From positions 2,855,480 to 2,919,479 of the forward strand of contig NZ_WPAG02000002.1 of NCBI RefSeq assembly GCF_013602415.1: DNA of 64,000 nucleotides, written 5' to 3'. The translations under genes and the position numbers were made by a program. This DNA comes from Rhodococcus sp. B50 (lineage in GTDB: Bacteria; Actinomycetota; Actinomycetes; Mycobacteriales; Mycobacteriaceae). The number at the start of each line of letters is the position of its first letter. Position 1 is the stretch's first letter. Shown one piece after another: positions 34,074-45,076 of the stretch. The notes under the pieces are model-generated. The model saw nothing but the letters and a program-made list of their open reading frames with translations. It searched no databases and was not told the DNA's origin.

Positions 34074-35078
34074 ATGTTGCGACCGACCATTCCGTCCGAC
34101 TTCGTCTCGCGAGCGGTACGGGTGGGAGCCGAGGAAGGTATCGATCTGCAGCCCGCCCTCGATGCGGCGCGCATCAGCCGCGCCGTGCTCACCCATCCCC
34201 ATGCGCGCCTCACACCGGCGCAGGTCAGTCGCTTCACCCAGGTGGTCTGGCAGATCACCGACGACGAACTCTTCGGCATCGCAGCGGCACCCGTGCCTCG
34301 CGGCACCTTCCGGGTGATGTGCCTGACCCTGATCCACCGGCCCGATCTCGACCACGCCCTGCGGCGGATGATCGAGGTCAACCACGTCATCCGTTCCCTG
34401 CCGCAGCTGAGCCTCACTCCGGGTGGGTCCACCACCTTCCTGGAGGTGGAACTGCCGGAGGTCGTGGACGACAAGACCCGTGTGGTGGTCGATTTCCTTC
34501 TCATGCTGTTGCACCGTTTCGCGGCGTGGCTGGTGGGAGGCCGCGTCCCACTCGAATCGGTGTTCCTGCCGTACACCGAACCCGATCCCGTCCTGGCCCG
34601 CAGTTACGATGCGATCTTCGGCGTGCCGGTGACCTTCGGCGCAGGACGCGCCGCGCTCGAGATCGACAACGCCGCACTGAAATCCCCACTCGTGCAGACA
34701 GAGGAATCACTCGAGGAGTACCTGCGGGACTCTCCGAATCTCATTCTGTCCGAACGTGATTACGAATCGACGGTCTCGGCCCAGGTGCGGCGGATCTTCG
34801 AATCGGGCATCGAGGGACGGACGGCGACCGCCGAGGACATCGCCGGCAGGCTCGCGGTGAGCCCTCCTCATCTGCGACGCCTGCTCCGCCAGGAGGGCAC
34901 GTCGCTGGGACAGTTGCGCGAGGAGGTTCTCCGTGACCTCGCGATCGCCGGTCTGAGACGCGGCGAGGCGGTCGACGACCTGTCGTCCCGGCTCGGCTTC
35001 TCCGAGCCGAGCGCCTTTCGCCGGGCATTCAAGAGATGGACGGGAAACACTCCTCGCGCATACCGCGAACACCGCTGA
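34074..35078 (+). CDS. AraC-family regulator (AraC_binding_2/OruR type)
   Basis: The 334-residue regulator has an N-terminal ligand domain (LTPAQVSRFTQVVWQITDDELFG, GTFRVMCLTLIHRPDL) and a C-terminal double helix-turn-helix (TAEDIAGRLAVSPPHLRRLL, then SSRLGFSEPSAFRRAFKRW). The ATG follows the aminotransferase stop directly (TAGATG), so the two genes are co-translated. Its targets are unknown; the neighbouring aminotransferase or ectD are candidates. Confidence 0.88.
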   Translation: MLRPTIPSDFVSRAVRVGAEEGIDLQPALDAARISRAVLTHPHARLTPAQVSRFTQVVWQITDDELFGIAAAPVPRGTFRVMCLTLIHRPDLDHALRRMIEVNHVIRSLPQLSLTPGGSTTFLEVELPEVVDDKTRVVVDFLLMLLHRFAAWLVGGRVPLESVFLPYTEPDPVLARSYDAIFGVPVTFGAGRAALEIDNAALKSPLVQTEESLEEYLRDSPNLILSERDYESTVSAQVRRIFESGIEGRTATAEDIAGRLAVSPPHLRRLLRQEGTSLGQLREEVLRDLAIAGLRRGEAVDDLSSRLGFSEPSAFRRAFKRWTGNTPRAYREHR

Positions 35079-35271
35079 CGATTGCGGACGCCGACTGCGC
35101 CAGCATGGCCGAATACCCGCACTGTCACGAATCGAAACTCGATCCGACCAGCAGCTTTCGACCGAGGCACGGGGATAGGGACATGCCGGTGCCGGGCTTG
35201 CATTCGCGCATTTTCAGTGGGAACGTCGGAAGTGAACCGTCATCGACTTCCGAGAGGGTGATCTACGAGCT

Positions 35272-36162
35272 ATGCGCACGATAGTTCGCGACGACTATCC
35301 GACCCGCGGTCGCACCGCCTGCGAGTCCGTCGAGAGGAAGGATCCCGTCGTCTGGGGGTCGGCAGCGGACGGTCCGCTCGACGCGGAGGCCGTGGCCGAA
35401 TACGACCGTCGCGGATTCCACACCGCCGAAGGACTTCTCGCCGCCCACGACGTCGGGAACCTTCTGGAGGAGACCTCACGACTCGGCCGGGAACTCGGTG
35501 ACGACGACCGCGTGGTCCGCGAACAGGGCAGCGGCGACGTCCGCTCGGTTTTCGACGTGCACCGGCTCAGCGATCTCGTGGACTCGATCGTCCGCAGGCC
35601 TGAAATCGCCGGAATCGCACGGCAACTGCTGGGATCCGACGTGTACGTCCATCAGTCGCGGCTCAACGTCAAGCCCGGCTTCCGCGGTGGACCGTTCTAC
35701 TGGCATTCGGACTTCGAGACGTGGCACGCAGAGGACGGCATGCCCAAGCCGCGTGCCCTAAGCATCTCGATCGCCCTCACCGAGAATTACGGCTACAACG
35801 GCGGTCTGATGATCATGCCGGGTTCGCACAAGACGTACGTCTCGTGTGCCGGTGAGACGCCCGACGACTACTACCGGGAGTCGCTGGTCACCCACGTTCC
35901 GCCGACGGGTTCGCCCGACGAGGACACCCTCACCCGCTTGGCGGCCGAGCACGGTATCGCGACCTTCACCGGCCCGGCGGGGTCGGCGACGGTCTTCGAT
36001 TCGAACTGCATGCACGGTTCCAACGGGAACATCACACCGTTCCCGCGCTCGAATCTGTTCGTCGTGTTCAACAGCGTCGAGAACACGCTCGTCGAGCCGT
36101 TCGCCGCATCGAGGCCGCGTCCGCCCTATCTCGGCAGCCGCGACTTCACGCCGCTCAGGTGA
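35272..36162 (+). CDS. ectD: Ectoine hydroxylase
   Basis: The 296-residue Fe(II)/2-oxoglutarate dioxygenase has the EctD signature around FYWHSDFETWHAEDGMPKP. Iron ligands are predicted at His145, Asp147 and His248, and the 2-oxoglutarate arginine is in PFPRSNLF. Family members of almost identical length convert ectoine to 5-hydroxyectoine for osmotic and heat protection. No ectABC genes lie in this window, so it either works with a distant locus or on imported ectoine. A strong terminator follows. Confidence 0.92.
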   Translation: MRTIVRDDYPTRGRTACESVERKDPVVWGSAADGPLDAEAVAEYDRRGFHTAEGLLAAHDVGNLLEETSRLGRELGDDDRVVREQGSGDVRSVFDVHRLSDLVDSIVRRPEIAGIARQLLGSDVYVHQSRLNVKPGFRGGPFYWHSDFETWHAEDGMPKPRALSISIALTENYGYNGGLMIMPGSHKTYVSCAGETPDDYYRESLVTHVPPTGSPDEDTLTRLAAEHGIATFTGPAGSATVFDSNCMHGSNGNITPFPRSNLFVVFNSVENTLVEPFAASRPRPPYLGSRDFTPLR

Positions 36163-36185
36163 CCTGAGGCGAGAACATCCCACGA

Positions 36186-36222
36186 CGGTGGCCGGGACGG
36201 CCCTGCGGCGTCCCGGCCACCG
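36186..36222. terminator. Bidirectional terminator between ectD and glycosyltransferase
   Basis: A perfect 14-bp stem (CGGTGGCCGGGACG with its complement) around a 9-nt loop, placed between two convergent genes. Confidence 0.85.
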
Positions 36223-36225
36223 CCG

Positions 36226-37110
36226 TCAGGGGGACGCCGTGCGGCCCTTCGTATCGATCGGCATCGCACGTCCGCCGGAGCCGAAGATCGCTCGCCGGAG
36301 GGTGAATCTGCCCAGGTCGGGGTCGTAGGGCCGGTATGCCGCATACACGAGGACGTGGAGACGTGACTGTAGACGGATGAGCCTGAGGATCTCCGGCGTC
36401 AGGCGGCCGTGCAGTTCGAAGGTGTCGATTCCCGACTGGATGTAGGCCGCGTACTCACGAGGCGGGGTGTAGGCCCGGCGCGGCGACAGGTCGGCGTACA
36501 GATCGGTCAGCTGGGCGATCTCGATGTCTGCCTCGCGCAGACACAGTGCCAGATCCAGATCCTCGTGGATCCTCGGGTCCGTACTGACGACGTCCCGGAC
36601 ACGCTCCCACGCCGAGCGTCGCAGCGCCATGTTTGCGCCGTGCAGATTGTCGATCCGTCGTTCCCCGCCGAACGTCCCCTGGGCCGTCCGCTTGTCGACG
36701 TACCACTTCTTGAGCTTGCTGTAAGGGGAATCGTACGAGTTGCTGAGCCCGCTGATCGCTCCCACCTTCGCGGTGTCGTCGCGGGCGAAGAAGGCGCGGA
36801 CCGTATGCGCCCACCCGGAGCGGACCCGCGTGTCCGCGTCGATCCTCCCGATGAGATCACCTGTCGCCGCGTCGAATCCGGCATTGCGGGCGAACGCGAC
36901 GCCGGGCCGTTCCTCGGCTATCCGCCGCACGAGCGGCTCGCCGGCTGCAATGGCCTCGACGATCTGTGCGGTTCGATCGGTCGAATTGTTGTCCACCACC
37001 AGGATTTCGTGGATCTCCGACTTCTGCTCGAGCAGCGCCGCGAGGCACCGCGCGATGTAGCGCTCCTCGTTGTGGGCAGGCACGACGATCGACAACATGT
37101 TCGTAGCCAT
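36226..37110 (-). CDS. Family 2 glycosyltransferase
   Basis: The 294-residue GT-A enzyme has MLSIVVPAHNEERYIARCL at the start, the VVDNNSTDRT nucleotide region, a DAD metal motif (GRIDADTRV) near residue 95 and a HEDLDLALCLREAD catalytic region. It should transfer a sugar from a nucleotide donor at the inner membrane face; the acceptor is unknown. TAGCGT lies 7 nt before the ATG, so it is probably leaderless. It seems to be a single-gene unit. Confidence 0.88.
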   Translation of the reverse strand: MATNMLSIVVPAHNEERYIARCLAALLEQKSEIHEILVVDNNSTDRTAQIVEAIAAGEPLVRRIAEERPGVAFARNAGFDAATGDLIGRIDADTRVRSGWAHTVRAFFARDDTAKVGAISGLSNSYDSPYSKLKKWYVDKRTAQGTFGGERRIDNLHGANMALRRSAWERVRDVVSTDPRIHEDLDLALCLREADIEIAQLTDLYADLSPRRAYTPPREYAAYIQSGIDTFELHGRLTPEILRLIRLQSRLHVLVYAAYRPYDPDLGRFTLRRAIFGSGGRAMPIDTKGRTASP

Positions 37111-37134
37111 GCAGCCGACGCTACCGGACGGAGG

Positions 37135-37175
37135 AGGGCCGGCGGCTCGTCATCTCGGACGACTCCGCCGGCCCT
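37135..37175. terminator. Hairpin terminator after the DAHP synthase gene
   Basis: AGGGCCGGCGG pairs with CCGCCGGCCCT around a 19-nt loop, 19 bp past the synthase stop. Confidence 0.75.
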
Positions 37176-37193
37176 TCACGCCGCGGACGGGAT

Positions 37194-38291
37194 TCAGCTG
37201 CGGCGGGCGCGCACCGCCTGCGCGAGGCGGTCGAGCTGCGCCGCGGTGGTGCCCCAGTCGATGCACGCGTCGGTGATCGACTTGCCGTAGTCGAGCTTGC
37301 CGGCCTCCCCGAGGGTCAGGTCCTGGCGACCCGCCTCGATGAAGCTCTCGAGCATCAGGCCGACGATACCCTTCTCGCCGGCCTCGATCCGCTCGGCGAC
37401 ATCGGTGACGACGTCGACCTGCTTGTTGTGGTCCTTGCGGCTGTTGCCGTGGCTGGCGTCGATGACGACACGCTCGGGCAGTCCGGCCTTGCGCAGCCGA
37501 GCCATGGTGTCGGCGACGGTCTCGGCGTCGTAGTTCGGGCCCGCGCTGCCGCCGCGCAGGATGACGTGGCAGTCGGGGTTGCCGACGGTCTCGATCAACG
37601 CGGCCTGGCCGTCGAGATCGGTGCCGGGGAAGACGTGGCTGGCCGCTGCGGCACGGGTGCCGTCGACCGCGACCTGCACGTCGCCTTCGGTGGAATTCTT
37701 GATACCGACGGGCATGGACAGCGCGCTGCACAGCTGGCGGTGGACCTGGCTCGCGGCGGTGCGGGCACCGATGGCGCCGTAGGTGACCAGGTCGGCGTAG
37801 TACTGCGGGAGGATCGGGTCGAGGAACTCGCACCCCACGGGCAGCCCGAGGCCGGAGACGTCGAGCAGCAGCTTGCGGCCGATGCGCAGGCCGGTGTTGA
37901 TATCGAAGGTGCCGTCGAGGTGCGGGTCGTTGAGCAGGCCCTTCCACCCGAGCGTGGTGCGCGGCTTCTCGAAGTACACCCGCATCACGACGTGCAGGTC
38001 GTCGCGCAGCTCCTCGGCCTTGGCGGCCAGACGACGCGCGTAGTCCATCGCGGCGGCGGGGTCGTGCACAGAGCAGGGGCCGACCACGACGACGAGACGG
38101 TCGTCGGTGCCGTTCAGGATGTCGACGGTGCCGGCGCGGCCCGAGCGGACGGTTGCTGCGACGACGGCGTCGGGTGCGTACTCGGCACGGATCTCGGACG
38201 GCGCGACGAGAGGGCTGACCTTGACGGTGCGCTGTTCGTCGAGATTCGACGTCGAGATTCCGGTGGTCGCGGTTCCGGTGGTGGGGCTCAT
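37194..38291 (-). CDS. 3-deoxy-7-phosphoheptulonate synthase, class I
   Basis: The 365-residue DAHP synthase has the class I (AroF/AroG/AroH) motifs LVVVVGPCSVHDP, MRVYFEKPRTTLGWKGL, GARTAASQVHRQL, GIKNSTEGD and IDASHGNSRKDH. It condenses phosphoenolpyruvate with erythrose 4-phosphate in the first step of the shikimate pathway. Expression is probably set by attenuation: a leader peptide with Tyr, Phe and Trp codons and a 12-bp hairpin precede it. I cannot tell which aromatic amino acid inhibits the enzyme. Confidence 0.95.
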   Translation of the reverse strand: MSPTTGTATTGISTSNLDEQRTVKVSPLVAPSEIRAEYAPDAVVAATVRSGRAGTVDILNGTDDRLVVVVGPCSVHDPAAAMDYARRLAAKAEELRDDLHVVMRVYFEKPRTTLGWKGLLNDPHLDGTFDINTGLRIGRKLLLDVSGLGLPVGCEFLDPILPQYYADLVTYGAIGARTAASQVHRQLCSALSMPVGIKNSTEGDVQVAVDGTRAAAASHVFPGTDLDGQAALIETVGNPDCHVILRGGSAGPNYDAETVADTMARLRKAGLPERVVIDASHGNSRKDHNKQVDVVTDVAERIEAGEKGIVGLMLESFIEAGRQDLTLGEAGKLDYGKSITDACIDWGTTAAQLDRLAQAVRARRS

Positions 38292-38344
38292 CGATGGTTC
38301 CTGTTCTCGGTGGTTCGGATTCCGACCCGAGAGAACCTGCGATT

Positions 38345-38375
38345 CCTACGAGCCGGTCTGGATCCGGCTCGTAGG
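38345..38375. promoter_or_regulatory. Attenuator hairpin upstream of DAHP synthase
   Basis: A perfect 12-bp stem (CCTACGAGCCGG with CCGGCTCGTAGG) and 7-nt loop begins 8 nt after the leader peptide stop and 53 bp before the synthase start. A second, bulged hairpin (GTTCTCTCGG with CCGAGAAC) lies nearer the gene. Confidence 0.8.
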
Positions 38376-38383
38376 TGAAGAAG

Positions 38384-38452
38384 TCAGCGCGTGGTCACGC
38401 CGACCGACCCACCCCGGGCCGGCCTGCTAAACCAGAAATATGCACGCTGCAT
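38384..38452 (-). CDS. Aromatic leader peptide for DAHP synthase (AroR-like)
   Basis: A 22-codon ORF begins MQRAYFWFSRPARGG: Tyr, Phe, Trp and Phe are consecutive, so all three aromatic amino acids are sensed. Its ATG lies 8 nt after a TACAGT -10 box, and its stop is followed at once by a strong hairpin. A similar leader (aroR before aroF) is described in Corynebacterium glutamicum. Ribosome stalling at the aromatic codons should change the downstream fold and raise synthase expression. Confidence 0.8.
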   Translation of the reverse strand: MQRAYFWFSRPARGGSVGVTTR

Positions 38453-38460
38453 GACTCCGG

Positions 38461-38491
38461 ACTGTACCAGGAGAGCCGAAGTGCGTGTCAA
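38461..38491 (-). promoter_or_regulatory. Promoter of the DAHP synthase transcript
   Basis: TTGACA (38486-38491) and TACAGT (38461-38466) on the minus strand, 19 bp apart. The start point would lie at or just before the leader-peptide ATG. Confidence 0.6.
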
Positions 38492-38527
38492 ACCGGCCCC
38501 CGTGGGGTGGAGATGAACAGTGTCCTG

Positions 38528-39139
38528 TCAGCGTGGGCCCGTCGGGAGGACGACGCGCCCGAAGGTCGTGCTGAGGACCCCGGCAGCGGAGGTGTACCAG
38601 GCTCCTGCGGCAGCGGCGAGTCCGAAATAGCCACCGACCCTCGTCAGGCCGGTCTGCTCCAGGAGCGCTCCGAGGGTGAGGAAGACGAATGCGAGGAGGA
38701 GCACCGAGAAGGTGGCGAACAGAGCCGTGCTGATCCGGGTACTGGCGAACCACATGTAGACGGTGAAGATGGTCCAGGCCAACAGGAAGATGCCCACCCC
38801 GACGTGTCTCTCGGAGCCCATCTCCTCGGCGGTATAGGTGACGAGATACCAGAAGCTCAGCCAGAACGCGCCGTACGAACCGAAGGCCGTCGCCCCGAAG
38901 ACGTTCCCTTTCAAGAATTCCCACATTCCGGCGGCGAGCTGGGTGAGACCGCCGTAGAACAACGCCACGCCGAAGACGGCGGCTTCCGCCTCCGCCGAGA
39001 CGAATCCGGCGTTGGCACTGGACAGGATGAACGTGGTGAGGGCGAAGGCTGCCAGACCCAGAGGTCCGGGGTCGGCGATGTGAGCCCCCCGGTGAACGGG
39101 GACCGCGATTTCGTTGGGGTCGTCCTCGGTGTACGACAT
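38528..39139 (-). CDS. Acetate uptake transporter, SatP/GPR1/YaaH family
   Basis: The 203-residue protein has six hydrophobic segments and the family's N-terminal motif as DPGPLGLAAFALTTFILS. FYGGLTQLAAGMWEF and GNVFGATAFGSYGAFWLSF are also typical. SatP-type proteins carry acetate or succinate with protons across the inner membrane. The ATG at 39139 is preferred to an upstream in-frame start that adds 12 basic residues. Confidence 0.9.
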   Translation of the reverse strand: MSYTEDDPNEIAVPVHRGAHIADPGPLGLAAFALTTFILSSANAGFVSAEAEAAVFGVALFYGGLTQLAAGMWEFLKGNVFGATAFGSYGAFWLSFWYLVTYTAEEMGSERHVGVGIFLLAWTIFTVYMWFASTRISTALFATFSVLLLAFVFLTLGALLEQTGLTRVGGYFGLAAAAGAWYTSAAGVLSTTFGRVVLPTGPR

Positions 39140-39303
39140 CCGCCGGCTTCTTCCTGAGGAGAAAGGACCCGGCACAGGCTCCCGGGCCCCCTTCGGATGG
39201 TTCGAACATCTCCAGTGTGCGCCTCGGCAACCGGCGTACGCGCGGCAACGGGAAACCGATTTCCGGTATGAGCCGGTCCCCCGGACCTTCTAGTGTTGTG
39301 AGC

Positions 39304-39708
39304 ATGAGCAAGCCCGTCGTCCGCAGTCGACATGTCGCTCGTGTCGTCCGGTGCTCACCCCGCCGGGTCTACGAGTTCGCCGCAGATCCCGACAACCTGC
39401 CGAAGTGGGCCGCCGGTCTGGCCCGGAGCGAGGTGCGGCGCGTCGGCGACGCACTCGTCGCGGATTCCCCCATGGGCGAGGTCACCGTGCGGTTCGTCGG
39501 CACCAACGACTACGGGGTACTCGACCACGAGGTGGCCCTGCCGTCGGGGACGAAGGTGCACAACCCCATGCGGGTGCTCCCCCATCCGGACGGCGCCGAG
39601 ATCGTATTCACCGTCCGCCAGATCGAACTGACCGACGACGAGTTCGACCGCGACACGGGCATGGTGGAGGAAGACCTCGCGCGACTCGCGGCGCTCCTCG
39701 AGTCGTAG
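39304..39708 (+). CDS. SRPBCC (polyketide cyclase-like) protein
   Basis: The 134-residue protein fits the START-like SRPBCC fold (SPRRVYEFAADPDNLPKWAAGL at the start, TVRQIELTDDEF near the end). These proteins bind hydrophobic ligands; the ligand is unknown. TAGTGT lies 7 nt before the ATG, so a leaderless mRNA is likely. A GTG two codons upstream is an alternative. The F420 enzyme gene follows after 23 nt. Confidence 0.75.
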   Translation: MSKPVVRSRHVARVVRCSPRRVYEFAADPDNLPKWAAGLARSEVRRVGDALVADSPMGEVTVRFVGTNDYGVLDHEVALPSGTKVHNPMRVLPHPDGAEIVFTVRQIELTDDEFDRDTGMVEEDLARLAALLES

Positions 39709-39731
39709 CCCTTCGGAACAGGAGAACGTGC

Positions 39732-40193
39732 ATGGCCCGCAAGATCGCAACGAACACCACGGTCGGCATCCAGGAGCTGCTGGACTTCGTCCGGCCCCGG
39801 CACCGGATGATCCTGATGACGCAGCGCGAGGACGGCACACCGCAGGCCTCCCCCGTCACCGGTGGCGTCGACGACAGCGGGCGCATCGTGATCGCGACGT
39901 ACCCGCAGCGCGCCAAGACCCGCAACGCCCGTGTCCGTCCCGAGGTCGGCGTCGTCGTGCTGTCGGACGACTGGAACGACGCGTGGGTGCAGGTCGACGG
40001 AACGGCGGAGGTGGTCGACGCCCAGAACGACGTCGAACCGTTCGTCGAGTACTTCCGCAACATCGCCGGTGAGCATTCGGACTGGGACGAGTACCGGCAG
40101 GCGATGCGCGATCAGGGCAAGTCACTGATCCGGATCACCCCGACCCGCTGGGGTCCGGTGGCCACGGGAGGGTTCCCACCCGAACTGGCATAG
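39732..40193 (+). CDS. PPOX-class F420-dependent oxidoreductase
   Basis: The 153-residue split-barrel flavin/deazaflavin protein has FVRPRHRMILMTQREDGTPQASPV and ATYPQRAKTRNARVRPEVGVVVLSD, the usual cofactor-binding surface of the F420-dependent PPOX-class family. It probably reduces or detoxifies a small molecule with F420H2. AGGAG precedes the ATG by eight bases. It shares a transcript with the SRPBCC gene. Confidence 0.88.
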   Translation: MARKIATNTTVGIQELLDFVRPRHRMILMTQREDGTPQASPVTGGVDDSGRIVIATYPQRAKTRNARVRPEVGVVVLSDDWNDAWVQVDGTAEVVDAQNDVEPFVEYFRNIAGEHSDWDEYRQAMRDQGKSLIRITPTRWGPVATGGFPPELA

Positions 40194-40217
40194 GCGGCTC
40201 ACCACCCTGCGTCGACC

Positions 40218-40248
40218 ACGTGCCCCGCGATCCTGCGCAGGGGCACGT
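40218..40248. terminator. Hairpin terminator after the F420 oxidoreductase gene
   Basis: ACGTGCCCC pairs perfectly with GGGGCACGT around a 13-nt loop. The remaining bases up to 40487 show no convincing gene. Confidence 0.65.
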
Positions 40249-40487
40249 TGCGTTCCTGGGACAGCTTCCGGAGCAGGACGAGGCATTGTCGGCGTCCACC
40301 GCGAAACGCCGATACCGGCAACCGATGCTTCACAAGTGAAAGCCGGCCGACGATTCTCACGCCGCCGCAACGCGATTCCGGCCTCCCCTACTGCCACGCC
40401 ACATACTTGCATCGGCACCTCGGGATGCCGAGACCCTAGCGCGAGAGGTACGTCGTCCCCGTCACTCACCGGACGAGTCCGGAAGGC

Positions 40488-41672
40488 CTACCGCCACGGC
40501 ACCCGTTCCGGGTCGCGCAGCATCCGCCGCGCCGTGGACATCCGGTGCACCTCGTCGGGGCCGTCGTAGATGCGGGCGTAACGCGCCCGGCGGTACATCC
40601 CCTCGAGTGGGGTGTCGGCGGTGAGGCCGAGCGCCCCGTGCACTTGGATCGCGCGGTCGACGACGTCGTGCAGCATCTGCGCCCCCCGGAACTTGACGAG
40701 CCCGATCTGGACCCGGGCGTCCCCACCGGCGTCCATGACCCGTGCTGCATCCAGGGTCATCAGGCGGGCAGCCTGGATGTCGGCGGCGGATTCGGCGATG
40801 TAGCGCTGGATCTCGCCCTTTTCGGCGAGCAGCGACCCGTGGGCGAATCGGGTGTTGGCGCGGGCACACATCAGTTCGAAGGCCCGTTGCGCCTGCCCGA
40901 GCCACCGCATGCAGTGGAAGATCCGCCCCGGCCCGAGCCGGTCCTGTGCGACGACGAAACCGTTGCCGCGTTCGCCGAGCACGTTCTCCTCGGGAACGCG
41001 CACGCCGGTGTAGCGCACCTCGTAGTGATCGCTCGGCTCGTGCCCCATCGTGGGGATCGACCGGACGATCTCGAGCCCGGGGGTGTCGATGGGCACGATG
41101 ATCGCGCTGATGCTGCGGTGCAGTGGCGTCGACTCGGGTTCGGTCCGGGCGAAGACCGTGCAGTAACCGGCCTGCGCGGCACCGGTGGTGAACCACTTGT
41201 GCCCGTCGATCACCCATTCACCGTTCTCGAGCCGCGCGGTGGTCTGCACGAGCACCGGGTCGGATCCCGCCACTTCGGGCTCGGTCATGCCGACGGAGGG
41301 CAGGATGTCGCCGGAGACGAGACCCGGGATCCAGCGCTCGCGTTGTTCGGCGGTGCCGTGCCGCTGGATCATCAGTGCGTCCTGCATGGACACCGACCCG
41401 ACCGCGAGCTGCCCGTACTCGGAGCGGCCGATGATCTCGTTGAGGTAGACGAAGTCGAGGAAGGGAACCCCGCCACCGCCCATCTCCTCGGGATGCCCCA
41501 GAGCCCACAGACCCAGTTCCTTCGCCCTCGCCTTCAGGTCGGTGAGAGCCTCGGCGGCCTTGTCGTCGTGTCGGCTCAGGACCGGTTCGAGAGGAATCAC
41601 CTCGTCGTCGATGAACGAACGCATGCGGGTGCACAGCTCGGCCACCCGCCCTTCGGGCCGGTTCGCAGTCAT
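40488..41672 (-). CDS. Acyl-CoA dehydrogenase
   Basis: The 394-residue flavoenzyme has the ACAD motifs GMTEPEVAGSDP, GHKWFTTGAAQAGYCTVFAR, RVPEENVLGERGNGF and the C-terminal QVHGALGLTADTPLEGMYRRARYARIYDGPDEVH region (read in segments). It forms a trans-2,3 double bond in an acyl-CoA. Chain length is unknown. TACATT lies 7 nt before the ATG, fitting a leaderless mRNA and supporting this start over upstream ones. Confidence 0.92.
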   Translation of the reverse strand: MTANRPEGRVAELCTRMRSFIDDEVIPLEPVLSRHDDKAAEALTDLKARAKELGLWALGHPEEMGGGGVPFLDFVYLNEIIGRSEYGQLAVGSVSMQDALMIQRHGTAEQRERWIPGLVSGDILPSVGMTEPEVAGSDPVLVQTTARLENGEWVIDGHKWFTTGAAQAGYCTVFARTEPESTPLHRSISAIIVPIDTPGLEIVRSIPTMGHEPSDHYEVRYTGVRVPEENVLGERGNGFVVAQDRLGPGRIFHCMRWLGQAQRAFELMCARANTRFAHGSLLAEKGEIQRYIAESAADIQAARLMTLDAARVMDAGGDARVQIGLVKFRGAQMLHDVVDRAIQVHGALGLTADTPLEGMYRRARYARIYDGPDEVHRMSTARRMLRDPERVPWR

Positions 41673-41797
41673 GCCCGCCAATGTATCGGCGCACACGTGC
41701 ACCCACATAGTGTTCCGTCCGGTCCGGGTGTGGAAATCCGTCCGCCGGGGCATTCTGGGGCGAGTCCATCCTGCGACGCGACGAGCACGGAGGTGCC

Positions 41798-43620
<1,823 letters not shown>

Positions 43621-43621
<1 letters not shown>

Positions 43622-45012
43622 TGACCAACACCGAGCTCTACCCGGACGAGCGGCTCGTCGAGGACCTGCGCGAGTGGATGCCGCACCAGCGATGGTTCGC
43701 GGCCAAGGGTCACACCATCACCGGGATCAGCGTCGTCCTGCGCCATCCGCTCATCGAGGAACCCGGTTTCGGGGCCGATCATCTGCTCGTGAAGATCTCG
43801 TTCGAGTCGACGGCGGATCAGATCTACCAGGTGCCGCTGGGTTTCCGTTCCCATCTCCCCGAGGAACTGCAGTCGTGGAGCGTGGTCGGTCCCGACGACT
43901 CCCACGACCACGGGCTGCACGTCTACGACGGCCTGCGCGATCAGGAGATCCTCGACCGGTACTCCCACAATCTGGCGAGGGGCACCCCCGCCGGCCCGGT
44001 GGATCTCCACAACGTGCCGGGCTCGGTCATCGAACCGGGACTGCGGGGCCGTGCGCTGAGCGCGGAACAGTCCAACACCTCCGTAGTTCTCGGAGAGAAG
44101 TTGCTGCTCAAGATGTTCCGCCGCGTGACACTCGGCATCAACCCGGACGTCGAGTTGCCGCTCGCACTGGGCGAGGACGGATGCCGGTCGATCGCACCGA
44201 TCCGCGCGTGGATCGAAGCGGAGGTCGACGGGGTCCGCACCACGCTGGCGATGGTGCAGGACTTCGCGGCGAACTCGGCCGACGGCTGGTCGATGGCGCT
44301 CGGCAGCGTCCGGGACCTGCTTCTCGAAGGGGATCTGCGTGCCGACGAGGTGGGCACCGACTTCGCCGGGGAATCCCACCGCATCGGTGCGGCCGTCGCG
44401 GATGTGCACGCCCACCTCGGCTCCGCGCTCGGCACCGAGGAGCGTGCCGCCTCCGAACTGGCCGAGGGCATGGTCCGCCGGCTCGAGGGTGCGGCGGCCG
44501 AGGTCCCGGAGCTCGCCGAACTCACCGACGCGATCCGCGCACGATTCGAGGAGGTCGCGGCGCTGGGGCAGGTTCCGGTGCACCGCATCCACGGCGACCT
44601 GCACCTCGGCCAGGTGTTGCGCACCCCCGAGCGCTGGCTGCTCATCGATTTCGAGGGAGAACCGGCGAAGTCCCTCGAGGAGCGCCGCAAGCCCGACAGC
44701 CCGTTCCGGGACGTGGCGGGGATGCTGCGGTCGTTCGATTACGCCGCGCACCATTCGGTCCGCGAATCCGAACAGGGCGCGGCGGTGGAGTCGCAGCGGG
44801 AATTCCGGGCACGGGAATGGGCCGAGCGCAATTGCGCCGCCTTCTGTGACGGTTACGCGGCCGCCTCGGGAAACGATCCGCGGGACGCCGACGTCCTGCT
44901 GCGCGGGTACGAGCTCGACAAGGCGGTCTACGAGGTGGTCTACGAGGCGCGGCACCGTCCCTCGTGGTTGCACCTGCCGCTCGAGGCGATCCGTCGCCTC
45001 ACCGCCGCCTGA
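43621..45012 (+). CDS. mak: Maltokinase
   Basis: The 463-residue kinase has an N-terminal cap (EWMPHQRWFAAKGHTITG) and an aminoglycoside-phosphotransferase-like core with IHGDLHLGQVLRTPE (catalytic Asp) and LLIDFEGEPAKSLEERR (metal Asp). It phosphorylates maltose with ATP to maltose 1-phosphate. The ATG shares its A with the treS stop; an in-frame GTG one codon earlier is possible. In some relatives the two proteins are fused; here they are separate. Confidence 0.93.
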
Positions 45013-45027
45013 ACACCGCCCGGAACA

Positions 45028-45067
45028 CGGGAAGGGGAGAGACGCCGTGGCATCTCTCCCCTTCCCG
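45028..45067. terminator. Bidirectional terminator between maltokinase and Clp genes
   Basis: CGGGAAGGGGAGAGA and its exact complement form a 15-bp stem with a 10-nt loop between the convergent genes. Confidence 0.9.
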
Positions 45068-45076
45068 TCTCGCAGG

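Noticed and set aside
40122-40469. Possible small gene between the F420 enzyme and the acyl-CoA dehydrogenase
   Set aside because: Frames here overlap a hairpin terminator and the end of the F420 enzyme gene, lack ribosome sites and show no family motif.
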